A DNA stretch of 64,000 nucleotides. Origin: an uncultured Erythrobacter sp. GTDB taxonomy: Bacteria; Pseudomonadota; Alphaproteobacteria; Sphingomonadales; Sphingomonadaceae. The position numbers and the translations under genes were made by a program. The notes under the pieces were generated by a model, which had not been told where the DNA came from, did no database searches, and saw nothing but the letters and a program-made list of their open reading frames with translations. Below are positions 8,369-17,502 of this stretch, piece after piece. The first letter of the stretch is position 1; every line of letters begins with the position of its first letter. The stretch covers positions 124,001 through 188,000 of the forward strand of contig CANKYZ010000003.1 in the NCBI GenBank assembly GCA_947488325.1, given 5' to 3'.

Positions 8369-9490
8369 TCAACCTTGCAGCCTCTCATTCACAATTTCGC
8401 CGCCCTTTGTCAGGCGGACCGCATCGCCGATTTCCTCATCAAGCACTGGTGCGCCAGCTTCGGCGTCCCAGAACGCGCTGAGGAAATTGAAGTGGTTGCG
8501 CGCAAACAAAGCGGAGCTGTCCGCGGCCAGATGCGCGGGCGTGTTTGAGAACCCGATGATGCTTACGCCGTGCTTCACGACAGTCTTATCGGGCTTCGAC
8601 CCTTCGACATTACCGCCCTGCGCCACCGCGAGATCGAAGATCACGCTGCCCGGCTTCATCGTCGCGATTTGTTCATCAGTGATCAGCACTGGAGCCGCAC
8701 GTCCGGGGATCAGCGCGGTTGTGATGACGATGTCCTGTTTGGCGATATGTTCACTGACCAGTTTGGCCTGAGCCGCCTTGTACTCATCGCTCATCTCGGT
8801 CGCATAGCCGCCCGATCCTTCGCCTTCGATCCCTGCCACATCCTGCACAAAAATTGCTTTTGCGCCGAGGCTTTCGATCTGTTCTTTCGTAGCCGAACGG
8901 ACATCTGTTGCAGACACTTGCGCGCCCAAACGCCGAGCGGTCGCAATCGCTTGAAGGCCAGCAACGCCCACACCCATGATAAAGCAGCGCGCGGCCTGAA
9001 CCGTGCCAGCCGCCGTCATCATCATCGGAAATGCGCGGTCGTAAGTATCAGCCGCCGCCAGAACAGCTTTGTATCCGGCAAGGTTGGATTGCGAGGAGAG
9101 CACATCCATGGACTGCGCGCGCGTAATGCGCGGCATGAATTCCATCGACAGCGCCTCAAAGCCAAATTTGGCATAGGCGGCGACCAAGCCGCTGTTCTGG
9201 AACGGATCGAACAAAGCTGCGACCCATGCGCCCTTCTTTGCGCCTTTCAGAACCGTTGGTTTTGGTGCTTGGATACCCAGAACAATATCAGCATCTTTCA
9301 TCACTGTAGCAAGCTCACCCAGGACCGCGCCTGCATCCGAAAAAGCAGAATCAGAAATCGAGGCGCGTTCGCCAGCCCCGCTTTCGACGGCAACCTCATT
9401 CCCAAGGCCAACAAATTTCTTCACCGTTTCCGGTGTGGCTGCGACGCGGGTTTCGCCAGCGGCGCGCTCTTTCAGAACAGCGATTTTCAC
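8369..9490 (-). CDS. pntA: NAD(P) transhydrogenase subunit alpha-1 (soluble, NAD-binding)
   Basis: 373 residues, related to alanine dehydrogenase. Visible motifs: MKIAVLKERAAGETRVAATP at the N-terminus, RITRAQSMDVLSSQSNLAGY (the mobile RQD-type region), and the Rossmann loop GVGVAGLQAIATARRLGAQVSATDVR around 170-195. This is domain I, which binds NAD(H) on the cytoplasmic face and hands hydride to domain III of PntB. It lies 15 bases after the tiny cytochrome oxidase subunit IV gene and heads the transhydrogenase genes proper. Confidence 0.95.
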   Translation of the reverse strand: MKIAVLKERAAGETRVAATPETVKKFVGLGNEVAVESGAGERASISDSAFSDAGAVLGELATVMKDADIVLGIQAPKPTVLKGAKKGAWVAALFDPFQNSGLVAAYAKFGFEALSMEFMPRITRAQSMDVLSSQSNLAGYKAVLAAADTYDRAFPMMMTAAGTVQAARCFIMGVGVAGLQAIATARRLGAQVSATDVRSATKEQIESLGAKAIFVQDVAGIEGEGSGGYATEMSDEYKAAQAKLVSEHIAKQDIVITTALIPGRAAPVLITDEQIATMKPGSVIFDLAVAQGGNVEGSKPDKTVVKHGVSIIGFSNTPAHLAADSSALFARNHFNFLSAFWDAEAGAPVLDEEIGDAVRLTKGGEIVNERLQG

Positions 9491-9505
9491 AGAATTGGTC
9501 TGCCT

Positions 9506-9628
9506 TTATTCAGATATAAGCAGGATGATGATGAAGGTGATGATAGCAACTGCCGGTATCGCCCATTTGAGAGCAGCCATGAAACCATCATAGGTTGAAC
9601 GCGCGTTGTCCATGTCATGTACTGTCAT
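9506..9628 (-). CDS. aa3-type cytochrome c oxidase subunit IV (40 residues)
   Basis: A 40-codon gene from ATG 9628 to TAA 9506, with GGAAG 8 bases before the start. The product has a short polar N-terminus, then one hydrophobic helix at the C-terminal half (about 22-38, with AIPAVAIITFIIILLI). The size, the T-Y-D-G-F-M-x-A-L-K-W segment before the helix and its place directly upstream of pntA fit the bacterial aa3 oxidase subunit IV family (pfam07835), a single-helix accessory subunit. The main oxidase genes are not in the window. Such genes are easily missed because of size. Confidence 0.8.
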   Translation of the reverse strand: MTVHDMDNARSTYDGFMAALKWAIPAVAIITFIIILLISE

Positions 9629-9914
9629 GATGTGACTTCCTTTGAAATTAAATTACAGCAATTCTTGTGTCAGGCCACCAAAATTCGCCTGATCATTGAA
9701 TTGTGCTTTCGTATCGAAGCGATCCGCGTAGCTCAAGCCACCTTTATGGCTAAACCAAATCACTGATGCGCTCCGGTTGCAGCGATGATGACCTTTTTAG
9801 GGCTCTGCCATATTGTGCCGTTCCGACCAACAGCCTTAATCCCGTCTTTACCCAATCGCACTATTCAAGCGGCATGTTTCACCCTGGGACGAATTCCTGG
9901 GATTTGGAGAAATC

Positions 9915-11384
9915 ATGGCAGGGTATATTTCTGAATTGGATGCGCTCCCTGATTCTGCGTGCGATGCGCAGACTGAAACGCGTGTTGTGATGCTAATTGA
10001 TGATGAGCCGGCCCAAAGCCGCCTTATCACTGCTATTGCTGCGCGCGAGGGCTGGCGCACTGTCGTTGCAGGCGATGCTGAGACGGCAATTGCCGTGCTT
10101 GGCACGCGCGAAGGGATGCAGCTTTCTGCGATCCTGCTTGATCAATGGGTTCCCGGTGACGATGCCTGTTCACTGATCGCTGAGCTAAAAGAGCGCCGCC
10201 CTGCGCTTCCAATTCTGATGCTTACTACCAGCGCATCACCGCTGCTTGCTGTCGAAGCGATGCGGGCGGGTGCGAGTGATTATCTCGTAAAACCGGTTTC
10301 TCCCGATCGCCTGATGGAGGCATTACGCACCGTCACCACGCGCGAAACACCGCGTGATGAGTTGGCTCCGCTGACGGAGAAAATGTCAGCCACACTCGAT
10401 TTCGACGCAATGATCGGCACCGCTCCGACATTCCGAACCGCTCTTGCACAAGCGGCCAAGGCCGCACGCGGACACGCCAATTCTCTGATCGAAGGTGAAA
10501 ACGGCACTGGGAAAGAGATGCTTATGCGCGCGATGCACGCAGCATCGCCACGTTCCAAAGACCCATTGCGTATCATCAATGTCGCCAGCATTCCGCCCAA
10601 TTCGATTGAATCTGTGCTGTTCGGACATGAACCCAACGCCTTCCCCGGAGCTTTCGACCGGCAAATCGGCGCGTTGCAGCATTGCGACGGTGGTACCTTA
10701 GTGCTGGACGAAGTCGATCGACTGAACGTCGCTGTGCAACAACGTCTATTTGAAGCCATAAACACCGGAATCGTCCGGCCAGTTGGGGCATCGCATGGCT
10801 TTCGGGTTGATGTTCGGCTTCTATCAGCCAGCAATATCAGCCTTGCACAGCTCGCGTCTGGTGGATTGTTCGACAAAACGCTTGCAGACAAACTGGGCGC
10901 AACGAAGATCATGTTGCCGCCTTTGCGCGACCGGAACGGGGATATCCCTGCTCTTACGCGTCATTTTCTGGGCCGGATCGGCGAACAGCCAGGCTTAACC
11001 CACCTCACTGCATCAGATTCCGCACTGACATTGCTTGGCGCCTATGATTGGCCGGGCAATGTACGCCAGTTGCAATCAGTGTTATTCCGTTCCGCTGTCT
11101 ATTGTGAAGGCGATACGCTCACCGCAGAGAGCTTCCCGCAATTATCCGAAATGCTGGGCGAAATGGAAGCCAATGGCAGCACAGCCGCGCATGATGGTGT
11201 GGGCATTATGCTGTATACCGAAGACGGCAATTTGCGCCCGCTTGAAGAAATTGAAGCAGATGTGATCCGTTTGGCCATAGGTCATTACCGCGGCCGGATG
11301 ACAGAAGTCGCAAGAAGGCTCGGCATCGGGCGATCCACGCTATACCGGAAGCTAAGCGATCTTGGGATCGACAACGCTGCTTGA
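9915..11384 (+). CDS. NtrC-family response regulator with degenerate GAFTGA loop
   Basis: 489 residues. Receiver domain about 24-140 with phospho-acceptor Asp76 (AILLDQW) and acidic pair in LIDDEP; AAA+ domain about 165-400 with Walker A GENGTGKE (194-201) and Walker B TLVLDEVD (261-268); Fis-type helix-turn-helix at the C-terminus (VARRLGIGRSTLYRKL). The loop that normally reads GAFTGA and contacts sigma-54 reads NAFPGA (241-246). The key Thr is lost, so this protein probably acts without sigma-54, as Rhodobacter NtrC does with sigma-70. No cognate kinase nearby. GGAG lies 8 bases before the ATG. Confidence 0.9.
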   Translation: MAGYISELDALPDSACDAQTETRVVMLIDDEPAQSRLITAIAAREGWRTVVAGDAETAIAVLGTREGMQLSAILLDQWVPGDDACSLIAELKERRPALPILMLTTSASPLLAVEAMRAGASDYLVKPVSPDRLMEALRTVTTRETPRDELAPLTEKMSATLDFDAMIGTAPTFRTALAQAAKAARGHANSLIEGENGTGKEMLMRAMHAASPRSKDPLRIINVASIPPNSIESVLFGHEPNAFPGAFDRQIGALQHCDGGTLVLDEVDRLNVAVQQRLFEAINTGIVRPVGASHGFRVDVRLLSASNISLAQLASGGLFDKTLADKLGATKIMLPPLRDRNGDIPALTRHFLGRIGEQPGLTHLTASDSALTLLGAYDWPGNVRQLQSVLFRSAVYCEGDTLTAESFPQLSEMLGEMEANGSTAAHDGVGIMLYTEDGNLRPLEEIEADVIRLAIGHYRGRMTEVARRLGIGRSTLYRKLSDLGIDNAA

Positions 11385-11417
11385 TTGCAAATGGGCATCG
11401 GCCTAGCGCAGTTTGCT

Positions 11418-12182
11418 ATGACAATTATCAAAGATTTTGACGGGCGTACTGCGCTTGTTACTGGCGCGGCTTCGGGTATTGGTGCTGCATGTGCAAAGGC
11501 GCTCGCAGGGCGCGGAGCGGCCAAGCTGTTCCTTGTCGATGTCGATAAAAGCGGGCTTGAGGCGCTGATGCTTGATTGCGAAGTTGAGTATGTGATCGGC
11601 AGCGTTGCTGACGAATCATTGTGGTCAATTCTAGAGCCACGCTTAGCTGGGTTGGACCATGCCATCGTCAACGCTGGCATTGGTGCTGGAGGACCAATTT
11701 CGGAGCTATCCCTTAGCGAATGGCGACGCGTGATGAACGTCAATCTCGACGGAGCATTCCTCACATTGCGCACGGCGATGCGCGTGATGCAGGCCGGTCC
11801 CAAGGGCGGCAGCGCGGTCATCACCGCATCTACTACCGGAGTAAAACCTGTCCCTGGCGTCGGCCCTTATGGTGTCTCTAAAGCCGCGGTCGCCCATATG
11901 GCACGTATCGCCGCGATGGAGGGCGCAGCTCATAACATCCGCGTCAACGCAATTGCTCCGGGCGGAGTTGATACCGCCATTTGGGATAGCGGCGAGGACT
12001 TCAGGCGCTCGGTCGAAACGCGCGGGCGCGAAGCCACCATCCAAATCATGTCAAAGACGACGCCCTTGGGCAGGTTTGCAACCTCTGAGGAGATTGCGGA
12101 CAGTATGCTCTTCATGCTCTCTGATGCCGGATCGAACATCACCGGTCATGTGCTGGTTTCAGATGGTGGGTTTGTACTTTGA
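11418..12182 (+). CDS. SDR family oxidoreductase
   Basis: 254 residues from ATG 11418, chosen because the TGAASGIG cofactor loop then sits at the usual distance from the N-terminus. Classical short-chain dehydrogenase: NAG motif (NAGIG), catalytic Ser in VITAST, Tyr and Lys in YGVSK, and the C-terminal SDGGF. An acidic residue after the second strand (LVDVD) suggests NAD rather than NADP. The substrate is unknown. It starts 33 bases after the regulator gene and may be cotranscribed with it. It ends 3 bases from the converging phosphatase gene. Confidence 0.9.
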   Translation: MTIIKDFDGRTALVTGAASGIGAACAKALAGRGAAKLFLVDVDKSGLEALMLDCEVEYVIGSVADESLWSILEPRLAGLDHAIVNAGIGAGGPISELSLSEWRRVMNVNLDGAFLTLRTAMRVMQAGPKGGSAVITASTTGVKPVPGVGPYGVSKAAVAHMARIAAMEGAAHNIRVNAIAPGGVDTAIWDSGEDFRRSVETRGREATIQIMSKTTPLGRFATSEEIADSMLFMLSDAGSNITGHVLVSDGGFVL

Positions 12183-12185
12183 TGA

Positions 12186-13370
12186 TCACCAATTGACCGT
12201 TCGCGTCACTCGTTCTTCGCCCTCGCTGCCGCGCATCGACATGGTGAAGCTGCGCGCATTCCAATCGATGTCGACCAATCCAAAGTTCTCTTCCGAGATG
12301 AAGTCTGTCAAACGCTTCGGGTCGGGTTCACGGGCGGTGTTCTGCTCTGTCGATGAGAATGAGTAATTGAGTGACGAGCTGGTCAGCTCCCACATCTGCT
12401 CACCGCCGCCAGCTTCCGGAGTGTCAGTGTATATCCCGCCTGCATGGCGATCACCCGATAGCATAACCATACCGCTATCTTCGCGTCCGGTCAGCATTGC
12501 GTAAAGCTTTGCGCGCTCCAGCGGCAGGCTTTCCCATGCCTCATAATCATGGGCATCGGTCAGCACTTGAATAGACGATACAATGATCCGTAGATCAGCC
12601 GGCTTGGCGAGCTCCTGTTCCAACCATTCCCATTGCGCATCACCCAGCATCGTCTTGCTCGGATCTTCGCTTGGCACATACGGTCCGAGCGGCGGGCGCT
12701 GCGGCGTGTATGGCATGCGTTCGAAATCAGAGCGGAAATAGCGTGTATCTAGAACGATGATCTGGGTGCGTTGCCCATCAGTGCCAAAGGTGCGGCTTTC
12801 GTAAATGCCTGGGCGCGAGCGAACCTCGCCTGTGGAATTCCAGAATGTCTCAAAAATGGTCTCCGACCATCCACGAAACGCGAAGTTCGCGCCGCCATCG
12901 TTAAAGCCGAAATCGTGATCATCCCATGTCACCATCATAGGGATATTGGCGCGGAAATCTGTTAGCTCCGGTGTCGAGGCCTGCACCTCATATGCAGCTC
13001 GCAAGGCTCCTAATGTGGCGTCGCCATTCCAGCCCTGATCCCCGTAATTGTTGTCACCAATGAACAGGAACAGCTGCGGGTTCTGCGCCGCGATCTGTGC
13101 CCACATATGCTGCGATCGTGATTGATGGTTGCAACTGCCAAAGGCGATGCGGGTTAGCGTTGTATCCCCGGCAAGCGAGGGATTTGGACCAGCTTCAGGT
13201 AGAACGACACTTTGGCGCAGTCTTGCGTAGTACGGCACCAACAGCTCATCCGCAGCCACCGACACCTCTTGCGGCGACTCGGTCTGCCGGGCGCCTGCTT
13301 CCGTAATCAGCGGCGCTGCGATCAGGCTAACAGTTGCAGTGGCAATACCGAGAAGCGAGACAAGACGCAT
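12186..13370 (-). CDS. PhoD-like alkaline phosphatase / phosphodiesterase (exported)
   Basis: 394 residues with an N-terminal hydrophobic export signal (about 1-25, MRLVSLLGIATATVSLIAAPL). Metal-ligand motifs of the PhoD metallophosphatase family are present: FGSCNHQ, IGDNNYGD, TWDDHDFG and LSGDRHAGG. Members hydrolyse phosphomonoesters or phosphodiesters in the periplasm using Ca and Fe. No Pho box could be identified in the 74 bases upstream. It converges on the SDR gene and is followed on its strand by nothing related. Confidence 0.92.
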   Translation of the reverse strand: MRLVSLLGIATATVSLIAAPLITEAGARQTESPQEVSVAADELLVPYYARLRQSVVLPEAGPNPSLAGDTTLTRIAFGSCNHQSRSQHMWAQIAAQNPQLFLFIGDNNYGDQGWNGDATLGALRAAYEVQASTPELTDFRANIPMMVTWDDHDFGFNDGGANFAFRGWSETIFETFWNSTGEVRSRPGIYESRTFGTDGQRTQIIVLDTRYFRSDFERMPYTPQRPPLGPYVPSEDPSKTMLGDAQWEWLEQELAKPADLRIIVSSIQVLTDAHDYEAWESLPLERAKLYAMLTGREDSGMVMLSGDRHAGGIYTDTPEAGGGEQMWELTSSSLNYSFSSTEQNTAREPDPKRLTDFISEENFGLVDIDWNARSFTMSMRGSEGEERVTRTVNW

Positions 13371-13444
13371 GAGTGAACTCCAAAGTGGTTTCGCGCACTC
13401 TATGGCGCGTTAGCGTGACAGGTTGGTGAAGGTGTTACAGGACT

Positions 13445-14572
13445 TTAGATCGCAGGCAACTGGCCGAAGTCAGTAAGCGCTGCATCACGCAGCCCCCTCC
13501 ACACATTGCGTGCTTGCACTGTTTCCGCGACATCATGAGCGCGGATTAGGTGTACCCCTGCATCCATACCCTTTGTCGCCAGCGCCACCGATCCACCAAG
13601 CCTCTGATGCGCAGGCTCCTCATTCGACAGCGCGCCGATCATGCGTTTGCGGCTGACACCTAGCAGCAACGGGCTGCCGAGCGCATGGAACAGGGGCAGC
13701 GCGTTCAGCAATGCCAGGTTGTCGGTGAGCGATTTGCCAAAGCCAATGCCCAGATCGAGCAGGATGCGCTCCTCCGCAATCCCGCCTGCGATGGCGCGCG
13801 CGCGCTGATCGCGCAGCATGTCGAACACCTCGCTCACCACGTCCGTATAGCCAACCCCGTCATGCAGATCATCGCTGGCGCCCGGTGCATGCATCAGCAC
13901 AACTGGGCATCCGGACTTCGCCACAAGCTCCACACTGCGCGGGTCATAGCGCAGCGCGGACACGTCATTCGCCATATGAGCGCCCTTTGCCAATGCCGCC
14001 TCTAGAACGCCTGCGCGCCGCGTATCGACGCTAATCGCAGCTCCCATTGCCGCGCAGTACTCAACAGCGGGGATCACGCGTTCAATCTCGTCACCCTCCC
14101 AAGTGGCCGCGCCACCGGGGCGCGTACTCTCACCGCCAATGTCGATGATTGCTGCGCCTGCTTCCAGCATCGCTGCGGCATGAGCACGGCCCACGTCCGG
14201 TTTCTCCAGAAACTCACCACCATCGCTGAAGCTGTCCGGCGTCACATTGAGCACACCCATCACCTGCGGCTGGTCGAACCGTATGGTGCGCTCTTCCAAC
14301 TGCAGCGGTGCATGGACAAGCTGGAGGTTAGCCCATTGCCGCTCCGCTTCCGATGCCAACGCGGCGTCCCATCGATTGGCCAACTCCCCAAGCGCGTCAG
14401 CCGCTTCGGTGGTACCGAACACCCGGCGATGCAACACTGCACCATCGCCTCTCACCACAAGTGCAAAACGGCTGGCATAGACCAAACTTCCCGCCAACCG
14501 GATCGCAGCGCCATCTTCTGCCTGCGGGCCAGAGGCCAGACCGATCGGGTGGAGGTAGACAGACGCGCTCAT
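13445..14572 (-). CDS. folP: Dihydropteroate synthase with N-terminal extension
   Basis: 375 residues; joins 4-aminobenzoate to dihydropterin pyrophosphate in folate synthesis, and is the sulfonamide target. The core starts at MGVLNVTPDSFSDGG (about 106-120) and contains DIGGESTRPG, SVDTRRAGV, DVSALRYD, LDLGIGFGKS and LGVSRKRM, all standard. About 100 residues precede the core, compared with E. coli FolP of some 280 residues; similar extended forms are common in related bacteria, and the extra part has no motif I recognise. GGAG sits 8 bases before the ATG. Confidence 0.95.
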   Translation of the reverse strand: MSASVYLHPIGLASGPQAEDGAAIRLAGSLVYASRFALVVRGDGAVLHRRVFGTTEAADALGELANRWDAALASEAERQWANLQLVHAPLQLEERTIRFDQPQVMGVLNVTPDSFSDGGEFLEKPDVGRAHAAAMLEAGAAIIDIGGESTRPGGAATWEGDEIERVIPAVEYCAAMGAAISVDTRRAGVLEAALAKGAHMANDVSALRYDPRSVELVAKSGCPVVLMHAPGASDDLHDGVGYTDVVSEVFDMLRDQRARAIAGGIAEERILLDLGIGFGKSLTDNLALLNALPLFHALGSPLLLGVSRKRMIGALSNEEPAHQRLGGSVALATKGMDAGVHLIRAHDVAETVQARNVWRGLRDAALTDFGQLPAI

Positions 14573-15285
14573 TTCGGAACTCCAAAGCTCAAGATGCCCG
14601 CAATCGCACCTTCAATGATACATTGAGACATGGACCGCATGTTACACGGTCCAAGGGGCAAACTTTCTGGCTGTTTTGTACAGGATTGGGTCATCACGCA
14701 AATCCTAGCGCGGCGATGCAGTGTAGGACAGTGCGCAAGCGTGAATGTTCACAAGCTGCTCGATTTCGACAGGATTGTTTTACCGAGTAGCTGCCTCCCG
14801 CATTTCCATCTTTACGTAAGCGAAGGTTGCTTTTGGCCTACTTTGGAACACATAACTACTTCCGCAACTGGGGGTGAAAGCGGACATCCATCAAATTTGA
14901 GCAGGGTTAGAGTGCGCTGACATCACCGCTACCAACTTCGAACAGGCGCTGGCGATTGTCCGTGCGCAGCTTCAGCGGATGGCCAAGCGCGGTACACAGC
15001 GCGCGCTTCCAAGGCTGAGACCAAGCCGATGAGCAGCCGCCAGATGGTGGAGGCGCTGAATGCGATTGATGGGCTGTCTAATGAGGACTTCACCAAGGCG
15101 TTTGTGTGTGCGCTGCTGACGGAGGAGTTTGGTGAGAAGGTTGCCAATTCGCCTGAGTTCCAGAGCGTGGTGCAACACCTCCGCTCGTCCGCAATCCGCA
15201 GACGCCTTCAGCCAACGCAAGCCACGACTTCTTCAACAGAATACGACCCAACTTCAGACGTTAGGTTGGCAAGTGAAGCTTCGAG
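14573..15285 (+). other. Gene-poor interval with possible decayed gene
   Basis: 713 bases between folP and the SulP permease. No complete gene can be supported. A small hairpin (GGACCG/CGGTCC, about 14635-14656) lacks a T-run. From about 14915 a reading frame coding ITATNFEQALAIVRAQLQ runs to a stop near 15030, and a second frame from 15029 codes MSSRQMVEALNAIDGLSN and on through FGEKVAN. Both stretches look protein-like but are in different frames, which suggests an old gene broken by a frameshift. The rest shows nothing I can name. Confidence 0.4.
14915..15190 (+). pseudogene. Possible frameshifted gene remnant
   Basis: Two protein-like segments in different frames abut here: one ends in QRMAKRGTQRA and the other opens at ATG 15029 and contains NEDFTKAFVCALLTEEFG, after which the frame turns arginine/serine-rich and looks non-coding. 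Neither has a good ribosome site. No family recognised. It could instead be a short genuine gene of about 50 residues starting at 15029. Confidence 0.3.
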
Positions 15286-17082
15286 TCAGATCAGTCCTCG
15301 CGCCAGATACTGATCAACTGGCGGTTGAGGCTCCCCGGTATCCAATGAGACCTCCGCAAATGCACGGCCGTGCGTGAGGAATATCTTGCCGTTCAGTTCA
15401 TCAATCAAATGGGTTCGCTGGAGACGGTCCATTACCGGTCCCTTGACCTCGGAAAAGTGTAAACCAATCTCTACATCGCCTAACCGGTGATTGATCGCTT
15501 CAAGGCTTTCCAAGCCGGACGCGTCGATTTCATTTACTGCGCTGCATAACAATATGACGTGCCGGACCTCCGGACGGTCGGCGACCTCTTCGAGAACGTA
15601 TTCTTCAAGCCATCGGGCGTTGAGAAAAGTAAGCGCTTCATCAATGCGGATTGAAAGCACGTGAGGCACGGTGAAGACCTTGTGGCGTTCGACATTTCTA
15701 AAGTGTTCGGTTTCAGGAACGCGGCCAACAATCGCAGCATGCGGGCGGCTTGCGCGCCACAAATAGAGTATCAAACCGACCGCGACACCAGCAATCACGC
15801 CCATCTCCACACCTGCTAGAAGAGTGATCGCGATTGTCACCACATGAGCTGCGAAGTCGGTTTTGGAGTAATGCCACAGCTGCCCAGGCGTTCGCATATC
15901 GACAAGGCTCAGGACGGCGACAATGATAGTCGCAGCAAGTGTTGCAACAGGTAGGCTGACAAGCAGCGGTGTGAGGAACACCGTAGCCAAAGCTATCCCA
16001 ATTGCCGTGAATGCTCCGGCTGCAGGCGTTTGTGCACCGGCATCAAAATTGACGGCAGATCGCGCAAATCCTCCGGTGACAGGATAACCTCCCGACAATG
16101 CGCTGGCGATGTTCGCTCCCCCGAGCCCGATGAGTTCCTGATCAGGCGTAATACGCTGACGGCGCTTGGCAGCGAGAGTTTGGGCGACCGACACACTTTC
16201 TACAAAACCGATAATCGAAATCAGCAAGGCGGGAAGCCACAGCTTTTCAATCAAGGAAAGGTCGGTGCTAGGCAATGCGAATGGTGGAAGGCCTTGCGGA
16301 ATAGCACCGACCAGGCTGACACCTTTGCTCCCCAAATCAAAAGCAACCGCTGCGATGATGGAGAGGGTAACGGCGACAATCGGGCTAGCTTTCGCTGCCA
16401 AAGCTGCCGATTTTTCGCCAAGACCGACTTTCTGCAATGCTGGTTTGCCGCCTCTGCGAACCCAGAACAGAAAAATGAGCGCAGGAACGCCGACCGCAAG
16501 CGTCCAGACATTCGTCGTGTCAATTGCGCGGGCAATCGACCCTAGCATCGCCGGCCAATTTTCGCCGCCAGCCTCAATACCCAGAATATGTTTCAGCTGG
16601 CTTGTCGCGATCAAAACGCCTGATGCGGTAATGAACCCGCTAATGACTGGGTGCGAAAGTAAATTTGCAAGAAATCCGGCACGCAGCGCGCCCAAAACTG
16701 TCAGCATGACGCCCGATAGCATAGCTAACGTAATCGCTGCTTCGAGATATTCCGCCGAACCTTGTTCAGCGATCGCTCCAGCAGCGGAAGCGGTCATCAG
16801 GGAAATCACCGCCACAGGGCCAACCGCAAGCGTCCGGCTTGTCCCGAAGATCGCATAGAGCACCAAAGGCAATATCGATGCATAAAGCCCTACGACCGGA
16901 GGTAATCCAGCAAGCAATGCATAGGCGAGGCTCTGCGGGATCAGCATGATGGTCACTATGACAGCGGCCACCATATCATCTGTCAGAACCGAGCGATTGT
17001 AGGTTCGCCCCCATTCGAAGATGGGAAAGTAGCGTGATAGCTGCAGACCGGTTTCAGCCTCTTGTCTCTTACGCCGGTTCAT
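15286..17082 (-). CDS. SulP family inorganic anion (sulfate) permease
   Basis: 598 residues. The first 430 or so form many hydrophobic helices with the SulP marks MLIPQSLAYALLAGLPPVVGLY, GPVAVISLMTA and the SVAQTLAAKRRQRITPDQEL segment. The C-terminal 150 residues are a cytoplasmic STAS domain (ILLCSAVNEIDASGLESLE). Members move sulfate, bicarbonate or other oxyanions, driven by Na or H. Here it closes an operon with persulfide dioxygenase and YeeE-type genes (9 bases after the preceding one), which favours sulfate or a related sulfur anion. GAGGGG precedes the ATG. Confidence 0.92.
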   Translation of the reverse strand: MNRRKRQEAETGLQLSRYFPIFEWGRTYNRSVLTDDMVAAVIVTIMLIPQSLAYALLAGLPPVVGLYASILPLVLYAIFGTSRTLAVGPVAVISLMTASAAGAIAEQGSAEYLEAAITLAMLSGVMLTVLGALRAGFLANLLSHPVISGFITASGVLIATSQLKHILGIEAGGENWPAMLGSIARAIDTTNVWTLAVGVPALIFLFWVRRGGKPALQKVGLGEKSAALAAKASPIVAVTLSIIAAVAFDLGSKGVSLVGAIPQGLPPFALPSTDLSLIEKLWLPALLISIIGFVESVSVAQTLAAKRRQRITPDQELIGLGGANIASALSGGYPVTGGFARSAVNFDAGAQTPAAGAFTAIGIALATVFLTPLLVSLPVATLAATIIVAVLSLVDMRTPGQLWHYSKTDFAAHVVTIAITLLAGVEMGVIAGVAVGLILYLWRASRPHAAIVGRVPETEHFRNVERHKVFTVPHVLSIRIDEALTFLNARWLEEYVLEEVADRPEVRHVILLCSAVNEIDASGLESLEAINHRLGDVEIGLHFSEVKGPVMDRLQRTHLIDELNGKIFLTHGRAFAEVSLDTGEPQPPVDQYLARGLI

Positions 17083-17091
17083 AAAGGCCCC

Positions 17092-17502
17092 TCACAAATT
17101 TGCCATGCGGTGCAAGACCATGCCCGCCAGCATGCTGCCAAGGAACAGTGCTGCTGATAAAGGTTCGACGATCAGCGCCCCAAACGCCGGTCCAGGACAA
17201 AGCCCTGCCAGCCCCCAGCCAATTCCGATAAGCACAGCGCCGCCAATTAACTTCCGATCGATCAATTGTGTGCCCGGCAGATTAAAATTGTTTGCAAATA
17301 GCGGCTTGATGAGGCGCTTTTGCAAAAGCCAAGCTGCGGCCATTACAAGGATTGCGCCGCCCATGACGAACGCAAGCGTCGGATCCCACTCCCCAGCAAT
17401 ATCGAGAAACCCTCTCACTCGCTTCGGATCCATCATCCCCGAAATCGCTAGCCCAGCACCAAATAGCGCACCGGACAGCAATGATATGATCGACTGACGC
17501 AC
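17092..17502 (-). CDS. YeeE/YedE family half-transporter (DUF6691-like)
   Basis: 136 residues from GTG at 17502, whose G is also the last base of the upstream gene's TAG stop; a longer frame reaches back to 17610 but only shadows the neighbour. Four or so hydrophobic helices. The motifs SGMMDPKRVRGFLD and GLAGLCPGPAFG mark the second half of a YeeE/YedE-type unit, the family of thiosulfate uptake proteins. With the preceding gene it would make one full transporter. The Cys in LCPGP is the conserved one. Confidence 0.88.
   Translation of the reverse strand: MRQSIISLLSGALFGAGLAISGMMDPKRVRGFLDIAGEWDPTLAFVMGGAILVMAAAWLLQKRLIKPLFANNFNLPGTQLIDRKLIGGAVLIGIGWGLAGLCPGPAFGALIVEPLSAALFLGSMLAGMVLHRMANL

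Noticed and set aside
8570..9598. 342-codon plus-strand frame opposite pntA
   Set aside because: It is the antisense of a clear pntA and subunit IV gene, with Cys/His/Arg-rich composition typical of a shadow frame.
10280..10912. 210-codon minus-strand frame within the response regulator
   Set aside because: Antisense of the AAA+ domain; Ser/Arg-rich, no ribosome site.
14635..14656. GGACCG/CGGTCC hairpin after folP start as a terminator
   Set aside because: Six-pair stem with no T-run on either strand and it lies upstream of folP.
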